Positions 34,957-45,834 are shown, counted from the first letter of the stretch. The stretch is 64,000 nucleotides of DNA from Trichobilharzia regenti (GCA_944472135.2 OX235262.1:82620903-82684902); one strand, 5' to 3'. Notes: generated by a model not told the origin, from the sequence alone. Numbers and translations are program-made.

Positions 34957-36966
34957 TTAGTTCCTAGAGGAACATAGGGCTTCAGCTGCGCACCTCCATT
35001 GACTTCGGTTTTCTGACAACTTTTTCACCCTGCTCCAGGTCTGTCCACATGCTTTCATCTCCTCCTCGCATGACCTCCTCCAAGTCACCCTTGGACGACC
35101 AACTCGCCGCCTCCCTTTCGGGTTCCACTCGAGGGCTTGTCTAGTGATGTCACTTGATGGTTTCCTCAGCGTATGGCCAATCCATCTCCATTTCTTTCTG
35201 CCTATTTGTTTCACAATCGGTTCCTGATTGGTTCGCTCCCAGAGATCCCTGTTGCTGATCTTTTCTGGCCATCTGATCTTGAGTATTGAGCGGAGACAGT
35301 TGTTAATGAAGGTTTGAAGTTTGTTTGAGATGCTCTTTATGACTCGCCAAGTCTCTGATCCGTATAGTAGCACTGACTTCACATTGGAGTTGAAAATCCG
35401 GATCTTATTTTTGATGCTGATTGCTGTTGACCTCCACACAGATTTGAGAGTAATGAAAGCTTGTCTTGCTTTTCCGATTCTGGCTTTGATGTCCTCGTCA
35501 GTTCCGCCTGTAGTTGAGACGATGCTTCCCAGGTAGGTGAAGGAGGTTGTTTCTTTCAGGTTCTTCCCATTTATGCTTATTGTTGTCTGTTGTTGTTGTT
35601 GCTGTTGATGTTGGCTAGGAATCTTCATCATCTCTGTTTTATCTATGTTCACGTGAAGTCCTATCTTTGATGCTTCTTCTGCCAACTTGTTACTTTTCAC
35701 TTGCATATCTTCCAGTTTATGGGAAATCAGACATATATCATCGGCGAAATCCAGATCCTCCAAGTCTTTTGTGTCAGTCCATTTTATGCCTGTTCCCTCG
35801 TTGGTTGCCGTTGTCTGTCGCATTATCCAATCAATTGCAATCAGGAAGATCATTGGTGATAGTAGACAGCCTTGCCTCACTCCCGTCCTCACTTCGAAGG
35901 CTTCCGTAAGTTTCCCGTTGTGGATTACTTGGCATGCAGCATTGTCGTATAACTGTTGGATGAGGTGTATAATTGTCGATGGGACCCCGTAGTAGCGAAG
36001 TAGTTTCCAAATGACCTCTCGATCGACGCTGTCGAAGGCCTTTTCAAAGTCGATGAAGTTGAGATAGAGAGGTGACTGCCATTCCAAGCTTTGTTCAATG
36101 ATGATCCGTAGAGTGGCGATTTGATCAATACATGATTTGTTTCTCCTGAATCCAGCCTGTTCCGGACGAAGTTTTTCATCTAGGGCTTGTTTGATTCTCT
36201 CCAGGATGATGCGACTTAGTATCTTGCTTGGAATGGACAGAAGCATAATTCCACGCCAGTTTTTACATTGACTTAAGTCTCCTTTCTTTGGAAGTTTGAA
36301 TAAGTAACTGTTCTTCCAATCCTCGGGTACTTTGCCCTCTTTCCACACCTTCTCCAGTAGTGGTGTCATCAAGTCCGCTGTTGTCTCTGGGTCTATTTTC
36401 AAAGCCTCTGCTGGGATTCCATCTGGTCCCGGTGTTTTCCCAGTTTTAAGCATCTTGATTGCATTCAGGACTTCTGATTTCGTCGGGGGGTCAGTGTTCA
36501 CTGGTAGTTCTGCTTCCGTTGTTGGTATTGCTGGACGTGTTGTAGGTGGCGGACGATTTAGAAGTCTTTTGAAGTGTTCAACCCAGTGCTTTCTCTGTTC
36601 CACCTCTTTGGTGATTGACTTTCCATTGTCGTCCTTTATTGGCTTAATCTGTGTCGAACGTTTGCCCGAAAGGTTCCTAGTTGTTTGGTAGAGTGTGGCG
36701 AGGTCTCCTTTGCCTGCAGCTTGTTCTGCTTCGTTTGCCATGGTTTCATAATATTTTCTTTTGTCTTCCCTGGCACTTTTCTTCACTCTTTTGTTCAGTG
36801 TATTGTAGCTTGCATTCAGCTCCTGTTTTTGTTGCTCGTCGTGCACTGGATAATCTTTTGCTTCACTGTCCTTCTCTCTTCTATTAGTTTCCAAGTGTCC
36901 GTAGTGAGCCACTGTTTGTCCTGTCTCTTTTTTCTGCCTAGAATTTCTATGCAGGTTTGGCTCCAC
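34957..36966 (-). CDS. RTE reverse transcriptase (second part of split ORF)
   Basis: 669 residues. After a linker with 'NTLNKRVKKSAREDKRKYYE' (about 56-75) comes the reverse transcriptase: 'KTGKTPGPDGIPAEALK' (174-190), 'NWRGIMLLSIPSKILSRI' (236-253), 'LYLNFIDFEKAFDSV' (300-314, first catalytic Asp), 'GVRQGCLLSP' (362-371), and 'LDFADD' (405-410, the two other catalytic Asp). The thumb has 'SFTYLGSIVS' and 'VKSVLLYGSETW', and the C-terminus 'WIGHTLRKP' and 'RRRVGRPRVTWRR'. All catalytic residues are present. The ORF overlaps the endonuclease frame at 36816-36966 in another frame: a small indel near 36846 splits what is one ORF in intact RTE elements. The listed Met is not a true start. It would reverse-transcribe its own RNA and related SINE RNA at nicked DNA. 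Confidence 0.9.
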   Translation of the reverse strand: MEPNLHRNSRQKKETGQTVAHYGHLETNRREKDSEAKDYPVHDEQQKQELNASYNTLNKRVKKSAREDKRKYYETMANEAEQAAGKGDLATLYQTTRNLSGKRSTQIKPIKDDNGKSITKEVEQRKHWVEHFKRLLNRPPPTTRPAIPTTEAELPVNTDPPTKSEVLNAIKMLKTGKTPGPDGIPAEALKIDPETTADLMTPLLEKVWKEGKVPEDWKNSYLFKLPKKGDLSQCKNWRGIMLLSIPSKILSRIILERIKQALDEKLRPEQAGFRRNKSCIDQIATLRIIIEQSLEWQSPLYLNFIDFEKAFDSVDREVIWKLLRYYGVPSTIIHLIQQLYDNAACQVIHNGKLTEAFEVRTGVRQGCLLSPMIFLIAIDWIMRQTTATNEGTGIKWTDTKDLEDLDFADDICLISHKLEDMQVKSNKLAEEASKIGLHVNIDKTEMMKIPSQHQQQQQQQTTISINGKNLKETTSFTYLGSIVSTTGGTDEDIKARIGKARQAFITLKSVWRSTAISIKNKIRIFNSNVKSVLLYGSETWRVIKSISNKLQTFINNCLRSILKIRWPEKISNRDLWERTNQEPIVKQIGRKKWRWIGHTLRKPSSDITRQALEWNPKGRRRVGRPRVTWRRSCEEEMKACGQTWSRVKKLSENRSQWRCAAEALCSSRN

Positions 36967-38030
36967 ACCGTTTTCAAGTTGTTCCAGTGCTTTTCAACGC
37001 CGACCTTTTCGCTAGTGTTGATTTGTGTCTCGGCTTTGTCCTTTATGCTTGCAATGAAGATGTCCTTTGTAGCCTGGTCCTTCAGCTTTTGAGTGTTGAA
37101 CTTGGCTTGTGGTCTATCTGCAGCTCCTGATTCCCTGAAAGCTTTTAATTTGATTTGGATTGTCCCTTGTACGAGATAGTGGTCTGAGCCAACGTCTGCT
37201 CCTCTTCTTGCTTTTGTGTCCAGTAGGCTGCGCCTCCACTTCCTTGAGATTGAGATGAAGTCGATTTGGTTTTTGGTTTGCCCGTCTGGTGACACCCATG
37301 TAGCCTTGTGGATATCTTTGTGCTTGTATACACTGCCACCAATCACCAGTTCGTTGAAGGCGCAGAAGTCGGCGAAGAGTTCTCCGTTTTCATTCATTTC
37401 TCCTAGAGCTTCTCTACCCATGATGAGTTCCCTTCCCGTATTGTCTGGTCCCAGTTTGGCGTTCATGTCTCCCATTAGTATTTTCATGTCGCCAGCTGGA
37501 GTATTGTCCATTGTTGCCTGTAGTTGCCTGTAGAATTCTTCTTTCTTCTCGAGGTCTGCGTTGTTTGTGGGTGCATAACATTGTATGATTGACACTTTCC
37601 TTCCTTTGGAGTTGAACCTGGCGGTCATTATCCTGGACGAAATCGCCTCCCATTGTATCAGGGCTTTCGTTGCCGTTGGTGACATCATGATAGCCACGCC
37701 CTCGGTGTGCGTGTGGTTATCTTCTGGGTGACCGGAGTAGATCACTGACTCACCTGTTGACAATTTGGTGAGTCCACTCCCATTCCATCTGCTCTCACAT
37801 ATTCCCAGCACTTGTATTCCGTATCTTTTCATCTCGTTGGCGATCTGGGCAGCTTTCCAGTCTCGTACATAGTTCGGACGTTCCATGTTCCTACACAGAC
37901 TTTTTCTTTTGGTGCAAGGAGGTTCATCATACTGAAGTTTCTTTAGCAATTTTTGTTTACAGGGTGGGGTTGCTAGCCTCACGCCTGAGAAAAGAATGAT
38001 TACATTAAGTAAAAGTTTAGAGAGAAGCAA
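36816..38030 (-). CDS. RTE apurinic-type endonuclease (first part of split ORF)
   Basis: 404 residues carrying an APE-type endonuclease domain, which nicks target DNA to prime reverse transcription. Visible motifs are 'VLGICESRWNG' (catalytic Glu), 'IIQCYAPTNNADLEKKEEFY', 'ILMGDMNAKLG' (Asp and Asn), 'NQIDFISISRKWR' and 'GSDHYLV' (final Asp-His). At the N-terminus the usual 'GTWNVRTMYETGK' is readable only in another frame. Compared with the copy at 63431, one G is missing in 'ggaaagctgcc' near 37850, so the first catalytic Asn is out of frame and the first 60 residues here are frameshift product. The ORF runs out of frame at its C-terminus into the reverse transcriptase. Recently dead, since only two small indels break it. 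Confidence 0.9.
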   Translation of the reverse strand: MLLSKLLLNVIILFSGVRLATPPCKQKLLKKLQYDEPPCTKRKSLCRNMERPNYVRDWKAAQIANEMKRYGIQVLGICESRWNGSGLTKLSTGESVIYSGHPEDNHTHTEGVAIMMSPTATKALIQWEAISSRIMTARFNSKGRKVSIIQCYAPTNNADLEKKEEFYRQLQATMDNTPAGDMKILMGDMNAKLGPDNTGRELIMGREALGEMNENGELFADFCAFNELVIGGSVYKHKDIHKATWVSPDGQTKNQIDFISISRKWRRSLLDTKARRGADVGSDHYLVQGTIQIKLKAFRESGAADRPQAKFNTQKLKDQATKDIFIASIKDKAETQINTSEKVGVEKHWNNLKTVWSQTCIEILGRKKRQDKQWLTTDTWKLIEERRTVKQKIIQCTTSNKNRS

Positions 38031-38405
38031 CTTTTTGGGTTGCTCCCCTCAAAATCAGAAAATAACGGACAAACAATGAGAACAACATCAACAAAGGAAA
38101 CAGTTCACAGAAAAAAGGGCAAAAAGCGACGACAACTATACAATAAGACAACATGCAATATAGTTCAGTATTGTTAACTAAAATGATATCTTAACCATAA
38201 ACTCACTGACTTGGAGCAACTTGAACATATAAATCCAACAATATATACAATTATAGATGTGTTTATGTTTAAAAATTCCACAAATCCAAACAGTGGTTAT
38301 GTGTATTATCTGTCAATAAGATTGTATTTTTTGGATTCAGTGTTCGAAAGGTTAATAATTGTGATAATTTCCGCAAACTCTTTGCATAAAATTTTAGAGT
38401 AATAC

Positions 38406-38497
38406 GAGTTTTTATTTGTAAACTTATATATATTAGAGTTAAGCCTGGTGAGATCTAATTGAAAACAATATTGTTCGCTTAAATGTGTTGTTCTAAA
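38406..38497 (+). repeat. Right inverted arm of PLE copy 2, outer piece
   Basis: Continuation of the right arm beyond the RTE insertion; inverted copy of 33354-33450. Its outer edge 'gttgttctaaa' mirrors 'ttagaacaac' at 33354-33365. Confidence 0.8.
38439..38482 (+). ncRNA. Hammerhead candidate in PLE right arm
   Basis: TTAAGC, then CTGGTGA (core A to G change), GATCTAATT, GAAA, the palindromic stem III ACAATATTGT, TC, then GCTTAA. Stems I and III pair perfectly, but the core substitution should disable it. Confidence 0.6.
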
Positions 38498-38794
38498 TTT
38501 TACTATGGCAATATATTTTACAGGGATATTCATTTTATAACCTCACTATATGCATTCATATAACTACTTGATCACTAAGGTAATTATACCGACCCAATAA
38601 TATTTGCTTAGAAGTATTCAGAAGTAAGAGTTTTGTCGTCACATATGAGGTATATTGCAAATCTCATTTTGTTATTAGACGGTTGAAAGCCACCAGCAGG
38701 AAACTTTGGAGGCGAGTTTCGTGCTGTTGGCACCCTTGAGCAAAGCCTGTGTGATATCTTGAAGGATTTTATGTTTCTTCTGAGAGTAACCATT

Positions 38795-39235
38795 CTCATG
38801 CATTGCTGCAGTCAGAGGCATTACCACTGAGCCATCGAATAATCGGTTAACGTCCTGCAAGGCTTTATTAGATACTTTCTATTGGGCACTGACTAGTGTC
38901 GTGTGTCTACTCCTTTGTCTATTTCAGACTGATTTCAATCAGTCAAGTTTGCAGTATGGCCACTATGCTGGGTAGCTGAGGTACTGGATGACGTGTATTT
39001 GAAACCCAGGATTGCAGATACGCCTTGCTGACGAATGCGAACAAAAAAGAAATTTAGGTCAAAGGCTTCCTGCCGATAGCCTCCAACCATCGAATTACTA
39101 AAATCCTGAATGTACCGCAATGGAGAGCCACCTAGCATGGTGGTCACATTGCAAACTTGATTGATAGAATTCGATCTGAAGTAAGCAAAGTATTAGACAC
39201 ATGACATTAGTTACTAGTGTCCAACTTAAAATTTA
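38795..39235. repeat. SINE family C, inverted fragments
   Basis: Left part has the reversed head ('ctgcagtcagaggcattacc' near 38809). The middle has 'gactagtgtcgtgtgtctac' and 'cagactgatttcaatcagtc', and the right part a plus-strand body and tail ('ggtggtcacattgcaaactt' near 39138). Both orientations are present. Confidence 0.65.
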
Positions 39236-39239
39236 AGAC

Positions 39240-41120
39240 ATCTCATTATATAACTTTCTGCTAACTCTGGTCTAAAATTATACGAATCCTGATTGGTTGG
39301 AATTCATTAACTTGTTTGTTAATTTATTTCATCTTGTACTAATCGGAGAGACCATTAAGAACGTTCTTTTGATCACAATAACGTAGTATGAATAAGGCAA
39401 CAGAAATACAATGAATGTAAATACCTAATTCACACTCATAGTAATAATACTAGCTTCATTCAAAACAGCATGTTTACATTCACTATAGAATTTTTAGCTT
39501 GGTTTTATCAACTTCCTATGCAGAACCTTAAAGAAAAAGAAAAACAGTAATCTGTACTTATTATTCAATAGGATTTCACTCTCTCTGTAACATGCTTCAA
39601 TCCCCGACATATCTGTCTCTTCGAAATAGACCAAGCAGTGTGTAGAAAGACATGTGCGTGAGCACAGACGGTTTTACAAGAATGTAAACAGCTTATTAAA
39701 ACAAAGTGTAACCGAGTAAATTTGAAGAAATGAGCTCTGTGGAAGATATCAGATAGCCCAGTAGTTTAAGCAGGCCAACTTCACTAAAGACATTCTCTGT
39801 GTTTCATCTCCTTATCTTTTCTGAACAAAATTTGAACAATAAATGAGCTCATAAAATTCTGTACAAATATTAGTGTTGATAAATCAAGTTTTAACACTAT
39901 AAAATTATTAAATATAATTAAAGTGGGCTATGAAAACTGAAATAAGAGTTTTTGAAGTGCATGATGTGCAGATTTTAACTTCTTCTAGCACTTCTGAAAG
40001 ACAAGATGTTATTAGACGTTAAATTGTTCCATTTCTCAATGCTTCTGAATCAATAATATATACATATTTACACTGAATCATTAGAAGTATAAGATTTCCG
40101 GCTAAAATGGCAGAAGACCTCAAGTCGTTAGTTTACATTTTACTGTTCTCACTTGTCAATAACAAGTTAACTGTTTCCATCACAGTCCTAATTTATGTCT
40201 ATGTCGGTTAAGGAACGAGTAGGGCTAATACTCCTATTTAACTATGTACTCGTTTCAGTAACTCGCTACCAAAGGCTGATCGAAAATTTTCACTTTATTT
40301 CCTCCTTTGCATAGACGCTCGACTGTTTCAAGGACTGGTGTTTATCTTCATCGTCGCTGTCTCTCACTATTATCGATATTATTCGATAATAGAATTTACA
40401 TCCAAGACTAAACTGTTCCCTCCACAATCTACATCATCTTTTACACTTAACGAAGACCAAAAGTATGTAGGTTTGATAAGTTTGTTCACTTTTAAATTAT
40501 CTGGTTACTGAGCATTACTTTTATTCAAGTTAGACTAAACAAAAATGATCTCCTTACATATCCCTTCAAATCACTCTTCAACACAGTTGATTATTTATCC
40601 TAATTTTGATGAAGAAAAACCTTAATTGATGATCAAAGTCTACAGTAAGCGATGAAGGAGTTCTATACAATTTTCGATTTTAATTTCTTTCATGGTTTGT
40701 GCCATCCCATTAGCGGAGGTCTTCTAGTCTGAAATTGTAGATGGATTTATATTACTCCTGTGCCATCAGATTTCTCATATCAGTTTCTGCTTCTGTGCAG
40801 TGACACTTAAAGCATATCCATGGTTTTTCCATGCAGATTTATGTAAGGGTGAACAAAATATGGTGATAGAAATTAACATTCTCAGCTTCTTCTTGAAATC
40901 TTACACGTTGAGAAGAACTGGCTTGTTGCCTCTAATATTTGACTCATAGACAAAGGATCCTAAGCTCTAGGTCCCTCACGACGGACTTCAGCCTAAGCAA
41001 CTGAGTGGAATCGTCAGACCTCACACAATAGGCGTGGCACATAAGTCCAGGTAATTGAGTTTAAACAACACGGTCACAAATAGAGAAAAATTATATTCAC
41101 TTCCAAATCCATCAATTTAT
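39240..41120. other. AT-rich, no gene seen
   Basis: Nothing recognised in 1.9 kb. Confidence 0.4.
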
Positions 41121-41132
41121 TTATTATTGTTC

Positions 41133-42080
41133 CCATGGGCTCCTAGTGGAACATAGGGCTTCAACTACACGTCTCAACTTGCTTCTGTCTTCTGCTCTAC
41201 TTTTCACCTGCATCCATGCAAGTCAGTACATAATGTTTCAACTCCTCTTCACACGATCTCCTCCATGTCAACCTCGCACTGACGACCCACTCGGCGGTTC
41301 CCTTTCGGGTTCCACTCGAGCAATGGCCTGACGCGCGCGCGATGTCACCCAGCGGCCTCCCTCCTCAACGAGTGTCCAATCCATCTCAATCCACTTTCTC
41401 CTGCATATTTGTTGGGCAATTGGTTTTTGTTTTGTTTCTCACCGGCCATCTGATCTTCACTATAAAGCCGGCAAGGACAGTTGTTGATAAAGGTAGATCT
41501 GCAACAGGCTGTTGAAAATATTCTTTGTGACCCACTCACCAAGTTTCTGATCCCTATAGAAGAACTGACTGACTAGGCGTTTGTATCGAAAATCCGAGAG
41601 AATTTTGTTGTTGATGCTGAGTGACGAAGATTTCCCGATTGGATTCAGGTTGATGAATGTGTTTCCCGCCTTCCCGATTCTCGCTCGATTTGACATCCTC
41701 GTCCGTTCCGACTTCCTGTAGTTGAGAGAATGCTCCCTGGATAAGTGAGTGAATGAAGTAACCTCTTTCAAATCCCTCCCGTTGATGGCGATTGGTGATG
41801 GATGTTTCTGCTGTTGTTGTTGTTGTTGGTTGGTTGATTGTTTTCATAACTTCCGTCTTGTCTATGTCCACCTGAAGTCCTGTCTTCACCGGCTGCTTCT
41901 TCCACCAGTTTTTCGGTTTTCGCTTGTAAGTCTTCGATTTTGTGTGACATCAAGCATAAATCATCCACGCGCGAAATCCAGGTCTTCTGGGTTCTTCACG
42001 TCGGTCCAGGATATCCCCGCCTTCTCGTTTCCACTGTCTGACACATAACCCAGTCCACCACAATTAGGAGAGCAAATTAT
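41133..42080 (-). pseudogene. RTE reverse transcriptase, 3' fragment
   Basis: Reverse-strand copy from the 3' tail ('ctagtggaacatagggcttc' near 41141) up to the region equal to about residue 375 of the long RTE copy ('DW' after GCLLSP; near 42050). Frames are broken: pieces read 'RWIGHSLRREAAG', 'DLCLMSHKIEDLQAKTEKL' and a CAA-rich patch corresponding to 'QHQQQQQQQTTIS' of the long copy. Lies head-to-tail with the next fragment. Confidence 0.85.
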
Positions 42081-42144
42081 CTATGTGAAGTAGACTAGTA
42101 TGGATCCAGAAGTTTGGTACAAAGCCTCATCACTATATTATTAT

Positions 42145-43100
42145 TTCCTTGGATTCCAAGTGTAGCATAGGCCTTCAACAACACATCTCCACTTTGTTCT
42201 ATATTCCACTGTCCTCTTCATCTGGGTCCATGGTTGACCATAATCTTTTATCTCCTATTTGTCAACGTGGCACTGACGACCCTCTCATCGTTTCCCATTT
42301 GAATACCACTCAAGCGATGGCCTGCATTACATGTGATGTCATTCGATGCCATTTTGACAGCATGCCTGATCCACCTACATTTTCTCTTGCATATTTATTT
42401 AACGATAGGCTCTTGGTTAGTTTGTTGCCTGCCATAGTTTCTTGCTACTAACTTTTTTTGGCCTGATATTTGATCTTCAGAATGGAGCTAGCCAGCGAAA
42501 GTGACAGCCGTTGACGAAAGTCTGTAACTTGTTTTAAACCCTTTTCGTGACATACTAGCCAAGTTTCTGACCGGTAGAGAAGAAGTGGCTAACTTGAAAT
42601 GTTTGTTAAAAATCCGAATCTGGTTGCTTATACCGCAGAGTGCATAAGATTTTCAAACCGGTTTCAGGTTACTGGAATTGCACCTTGCCTTCCCGATTCT
42701 AGCTGTCTTCGATATCTTCATCCTCTCCGCTGGCCTGTGGCTGAAATATTGCTTCCTAGATAAGTGGAGGAAGTAACCGGTGTCAAATCTCTCTAACTGA
42801 TGGTGATCGGTGCTGGTTGTTGCTGTTGTTGTGGTTCGTTGGTTATCTCCATCCCCTTCATCCTCTCTATGTTCACTTGAAGTCCTGCCTTCGCCTTCTA
42901 GCTATTTAACCAGTCTGTTGGTTTCACCTGCAAGTCTTCAAGTTTTTATGATACCCGATATATATCATCTGCGAAATCCAAATATTTTAAAGTCTTGTTA
43001 CCTGCCATTCCAACGTATTCCTCTTTTCTCATCCCCTGTGCAGAATCTGACACATAATCCAGTCCACCACGATTGGGATAATAAAGAACAAATCTTAGGT
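42145..43100 (-). pseudogene. RTE reverse transcriptase, 3' fragment
   Basis: Second reverse-strand copy covering the same part of the element, from a tail near 42155 ('gtagcataggccttcaac') to 'gtccaccacgattggga' near 43060-43076, the same place as in the neighbour copy. More decayed; no ORF of note. Confidence 0.8.
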
Positions 43101-43109
43101 TGACAAATC

Positions 43110-45345
43110 TTCTCCAAAATTAGCATTTGATTCGGCTGACAAGAAAAAGTAAATTTTAAATTACCACTCACGGATCTTACGGAAATATCATTTCAGAAGA
43201 CATGCTTTAACAACATGTTTCTATAATCCACTCTTTGAACAAACAGGTTAGCAAATTTATTCTCAGCCTCTTATACTCCTAATTCTTACAGTCATGCATA
43301 AGATTAGGCTTTATGAGTTCACAGTCACAATATGGCGGCACTTATTTCACAGAATACTTCTTCTCTGTATTCAGAATCGAATGCATACCATTCAAGTTGT
43401 CTGTAAAAGACTACAGTATAGTGTTTTACTTGAAAAATGTTTAAAAACCAGTGTATCATATCAACTTACAAATTATTGTAAGTCAGTTTATTAAGAGTGA
43501 TAAATTTGAACCTGGATGAAGGACATCTTCTTCATAAAATTCAAGAAACTTAGTCATTTCCATATGTACAGTCCTTCATATCGACCAATATACTCCACTA
43601 AGGGATGTCTCTACACGTCGACGTGATTATTGTGCAACTATAAGGAATCAGTTTTAAGCTTGACTTTTTCATAGTTATGTTAACTCATAGTTAAAAGCCA
43701 TTTGAGTCTAAGATTATGTAAATATCAACGTATTTTCCGCAATATTCTTTAGAGTGGTATTATACTGGTTTGAGCAGACAGAGAGACTGGAATTTGCTGT
43801 TACATTCTGTAGAAACAACATCTTGCCAATACATTGTTGTGTTACTCAGAGATGAACAATCTCTTTTTTATCCAAGCACTCCAGTCTTCAAAACCTTGGA
43901 TGGAAGTAATATTGCACCATAAATGTTTTTCTTTTAGCAATTTATTCTTAACTTAGTCATCCATTATGAGTACCTTCTTGAAAGCTTTTTATCCACTTTC
44001 GTTGTAATTGTATAGTGCTTCCGCTGAAATGCTTATTTTTAAGTAATAATAAATAGGCTACTTAATAACCAAAATCAGTAGTGTATCGAAATTAGGTGAC
44101 AAAATAGTCACATCGTAGCTGAAATCTGATTGATAAATATTGTCAGTTTTGAATTTGACAGTATGCTGACGGTATATTTCAAAGGTTTGCACAGTTGCGT
44201 TTTCGATTTTATCGAAGTGCGTTCGTCTGTTATGTATCAACACGTAGTTTATCTAATAATGACAGGTCATTTCATGTTGTCATACTGTTCCTAAGTATCA
44301 TCTTCAAAGTGTCCTCCCTTATATTTGCAATTAAATGACAGGCTCAAAATAATGATCCTATTGGAAATATCAAGTGTTAACGGTGTGGAAGTTTATAAAC
44401 TTCAATGTTATATTGAGTACTGTTATTTCATTTTATTTTACCTCTGACTTATCTAACATTTTTCCTAAGTTTGATTTCTACCTATCGGAAATAGACTTGA
44501 TTTCAAGAAAGCTTTAGTCCATATAACACACAAGATGATGCGTTCCTTTTGAATGAGAACTTGGACCAATTTTAGAGTGTCTAAAACACCATATGCAAAT
44601 ATCTGAGTATCCTGACATACATTCATCCCCTGTTTAAATGTACAGTATTTCTATAGGACTGGTTAAAACGAAGAGTAAATCGAATGAATATGTTGACCAC
44701 ACCATTTATTTTCTGCGTTTCATGGATCCTAGTGTTTTAGCTGCTGACGAAATTCTACCATGGGTGAAGATGGCCCAGCTGGCATTTGATAACTTGTGTC
44801 ATCATTGGGACAAGAGCGATGTTTATTTACTGATAATACTCAGGAGTTCATTCTTTTGTGGTTTACGGTCAACAGAAATTCCCTCTAATCACTAAATATA
44901 TTCAGAAAGTCAAGACTTTCCGGTGTAAATGGGTTCTCTAACTTAGTTTTTTTAATTAGATAAATGTGGTAAATGATAATAATCCTAGAGGTTGGATGTT
45001 AGTTAAAGAGTTAAAGTTTACTGGTGAAGCTTTCAAATCTGATCTACTGTGGTGGCTAAAACAAACGTAAAGCAAAGGAAGTTAATGCCACTTGGAACAG
45101 TAATGATTGTTATCCAAAGTAAAATTAGCTTGCTAAACGTCATATCTGACTAGATAGCAAATAACACCAATCCATGAAGCCACTAACCTATAATATAGAC
45201 CCAGCAAGTAAATGTGAGTTGTTCAGCCGAGTTTAACATGGTAATTAGGAACCATTGGTTGCTGACTTTTCATGACATGAAGCGAAATCATTAACATTTG
45301 TGCAGATGCATTCTTTGCTAGTCACCTTCCAGATTCTTACTTTCG
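43110..45345. other. AT-rich, no gene recognised
   Basis: Contains a short ORF at 44638-44895 (85 residues) with 'FMDPSVLAADEILPWVKMAQ'. It has less biased composition than random ORFs here but no domain I know. Otherwise nothing. Confidence 0.35.
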
Positions 45346-45349
45346 TTTA

Positions 45350-45500
45350 AAAATTTCTCCCAACAGCGTGCTTATGAAGAGTCCCAAACTAGGACGAAAC
45401 GACTGTTCAGTGCTCCCAGGTTTTCCAGTTGTTCTGTAACTGATGTCATTTCATGATCAAATCCCCAAACAGTCAAACTCAAATTCCCTACAAAACCAAT
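45350..45500 (+). repeat. Hammerhead SINE (family A), 3' part
   Basis: Starts close to the hammerhead (45369-45403) and continues with the family tail 'ggttttccagttgttctgtaa'-type sequence (about 45418-45440). It is followed directly by a second, longer copy. Confidence 0.7.
45369..45403 (+). ncRNA. Hammerhead ribozyme motif, variant
   Basis: CTTATGA (core G to T) followed by AGA, the GTCC/GGAC stem II, and an intact GAAAC. One core change. Confidence 0.55.
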
Positions 45501-45502
45501 AC

Positions 45503-45830
45503 TTAAAAAGTAATCCGATGCTCACTAGTGACTTGCTTTATTCAAGCAGTGACCTGGGGTTCTAGTGGGAAGCCGTGACCAGTAGGTTACAGCAGGTCGA
45601 AGGTGAGGCAGTACCTCATCGAAGAAAACATTGTTAAGTCATCGCTCAATATCTTGAAATGACAGAAGTTAGAATTCATCCACTGGCCATCGGATCGACT
45701 CCCAGTAGATTAATGGTCTACGAGTTCTCCTTGTAACCAGAAGCTCCTTGTTTCGAACCACGGAGGTGGGTGCGTACTGATGAAAAGTTCCAGACTGGGA
45801 CGAAACACACATGTGTCCGGCATAAAATTA
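45503..45830 (+). repeat. Hammerhead SINE (family A)
   Basis: Leader 'gacctggggttctagtggga' near 45549, spacer 'agttagaattcatccactgg', tRNA-like part with B-box-like 'gtttcgaaccacgg' near 45750, then the hammerhead at 45775-45806. Together with the preceding 3' part this gives two hammerheads about 405 bp apart in direct orientation. Confidence 0.7.
45775..45806 (+). ncRNA. Hammerhead ribozyme motif, core intact
   Basis: CTGATGA (45777-45783) and GAAAC (45802-45806) are intact, with a 5-bp stem II (GTTCC with GGGAC). The three-base spacer (AAA here, AGA elsewhere) between CTGATGA and stem II departs from the S. mansoni ribozyme. Confidence 0.6.
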
Positions 45831-45834
45831 TTTC

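Larger units (their letters stand above)
34939..38405 (-). mobile_element. RTE-clade LINE, nearly full length
   Basis: A 3.47-kb element on the minus strand inserted in the PLE right arm, flanked by an 11-bp duplication with one mismatch (34928-34938 and 38406-38416). It has a 5' leader (about 38030-38405), an endonuclease frame, a reverse transcriptase frame, a very short 3' untranslated region ('gaagccctatgttcctctag') and an ATA-type microsatellite end, the RTE hallmark. Compare SR2-type RTE elements of schistosomes. Two frameshifts break the single long ORF. Confidence 0.9.
33354..38497 (+). mobile_element. Penelope-like element with inverted arms, split by RTE (copy 2)
   Basis: Left arm 33354-33559 (206 bp). 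The PLE ORF follows at 33597-34562, then a 3' untranslated part, then the right arm as an inverted copy in two pieces: 34808-34938 and 38406-38497. The gap between the two pieces is exactly the RTE element. Without the RTE this PLE would be about 1.7 kb: a 5'-truncated coding region capped on both sides by the same ribozyme-bearing arm in opposite orientation. Confidence 0.85.

Noticed and set aside
35667..37533. Several plus-strand ORFs of 80-135 residues
   Set aside because: Antisense shadows of the minus-strand RTE endonuclease and reverse transcriptase.
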